From an uncultured Clostridium sp. (GTDB lineage Bacteria > Bacillota > Clostridia > Lachnospirales > Lachnospiraceae): DNA of 14,062 nucleotides. The notes beneath the pieces were generated by a model. That model was given only the letters and a program-made list of their open reading frames with translations, was not told the DNA's origin and did not search any database. The stretch is from assembly GCA_900551135.1 (NCBI GenBank), contig URUX01000052.1, forward strand, positions 1 to 14,062. Direction: 5' to 3'. The translations under genes and the position numbers were made by a program. Shown here piece by piece: positions 13,680 through 14,062 of this stretch (position 1 is the first letter of the stretch; each line of letters opens with the position of its first letter).

Positions 13680-14062
13680 TTATTCTACCTCAAACACAAT
13701 TCCGTCCGGACCAATTTCCATATGATCTCCCGGCCGGTGTTCAAATATTCTGTCAGGCTCATATCCTTCATAAACAGGCAGCCCGTCCTCTTTTTCCGGG
13801 TGGAGAACAGACTCCACCAAATCATATCCGCTTGATTTTACTATACGCACCGGAACTTGTAAAGCGTTTTGTACGTCGGTTCTGGTTACGTCATCTAAAA
13901 ATACTTCCTCCCCGCTGCGGAACATACAGGCAGGAAGAAGAAGATAATTTCCTAATTCCTTGTCTTTTAACTGGTTCATAATATCCTGTCCGGTGATTAG
14001 CCCGGCCACGGTGATCCGCTCTCCAAAAAAGTCATTCTGGATAGCATAAAGATGGACTCTCC
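13680..14062 (-). CDS. DUF512-domain protein, C-terminal part (runs off window)
   Basis: The frame is open through the right window edge and ends at 13680; 126 codons plus a stop are visible. The residues upstream of the first internal GTG (14009) continue the family pattern (HLYAIQNDFFGERITVAGLI), so the GTG is internal and the real start is outside the window. ITVAGLITGQDI, YLLLPACMFRSGEEVFLDDVT and VRIVKSSGYDLV match the C-terminal DUF512 domain. In Clostridia this domain belongs to radical-SAM-like proteins of about 450 residues, often with an N-terminal PDZ-like domain. The function is not established. Its stop is 9 nt before der and inside der's ribosome binding region, so co-expression with der is likely. 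Confidence 0.88.
   Translation of the reverse strand, partial: RVHLYAIQNDFFGERITVAGLITGQDIMNQLKDKELGNYLLLPACMFRSGEEVFLDDVTRTDVQNALQVPVRIVKSSGYDLVESVLHPEKEDGLPVYEGYEPDRIFEHRPGDHMEIGPDGIVFEVE

Noticed and set aside
1..14062. New defence, mobile or CRISPR-type system
   Set aside because: All genes of appreciable length belong to recognised housekeeping, transport, sporulation or envelope families. No repeats of CRISPR form, transposase, integrase, toxin-antitoxin pair or phage gene was seen on either strand.

Overview
The window looks like core chromosome of a spore-forming, low-to-moderate GC Firmicute of the class Clostridia, most likely a Lachnospiraceae-type gut anaerobe. Three things point there: a full-length spoIVA with a sigma-E-like promoter, strong AGGAGG-type ribosome binding sites throughout, and the gene order (DUF512 protein)-der-plsY-gpsA, which is typical of that group. 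The family placement is inference. Every convincing gene is on the minus strand, so transcription runs from position 14062 towards 1.

Layout in the direction of transcription. (1) 14062-10659: C-terminal part of a DUF512 protein, der (ribosome-assembly GTPase), plsY and gpsA (first steps of phospholipid synthesis), tightly packed and closed by a hairpin at 10574-10608. (2) 10563-5522: a complete branched-chain amino acid (LIV/HAAT) ABC importer operon livJ-livH-livM-livG-livF. It starts from a perfect consensus sigma-A promoter with a structured leader of about 140 nt and ends at a strong intrinsic terminator. (3) 5458-5030: a small HD-domain phosphohydrolase of the RelA/SpoT-like type. (4) 4998-3461: spoIVA with its own sigma-E-like promoter. 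(5) 3476-1256: a beta-CASP metallo-beta-lactamase-fold RNase-like protein followed closely by RNase HI. They lie behind an extended -10 promoter whose leader contains a terminator hairpin. (6) 1130-252: a membrane-anchored protein with a long acidic Ala/Glu/Pro linker and an LprI/DUF1311-like C-terminal domain, ending at a strong hairpin terminator. (7) 143-1: promoter and first 20 codons of a small hydrophobic protein that runs off the left edge.

The protein content is ordinary housekeeping, transport and sporulation. I found no CRISPR array, mobile element, tRNA, rRNA, phage gene or defence-like operon, and no convincing new multi-gene system. The most interesting signals are non-coding. 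In the beta-CASP/RNase HI leader, one strand segment can form either a terminator or a pairing over the Shine-Dalgarno sequence. The livJ leader holds a terminator-like hairpin plus repeated elements. The spoIVA promoter overlaps a 14-bp perfect palindrome. The liv operon and HD gene also separate gpsA from spoIVA, which lie close together in Bacillus subtilis.
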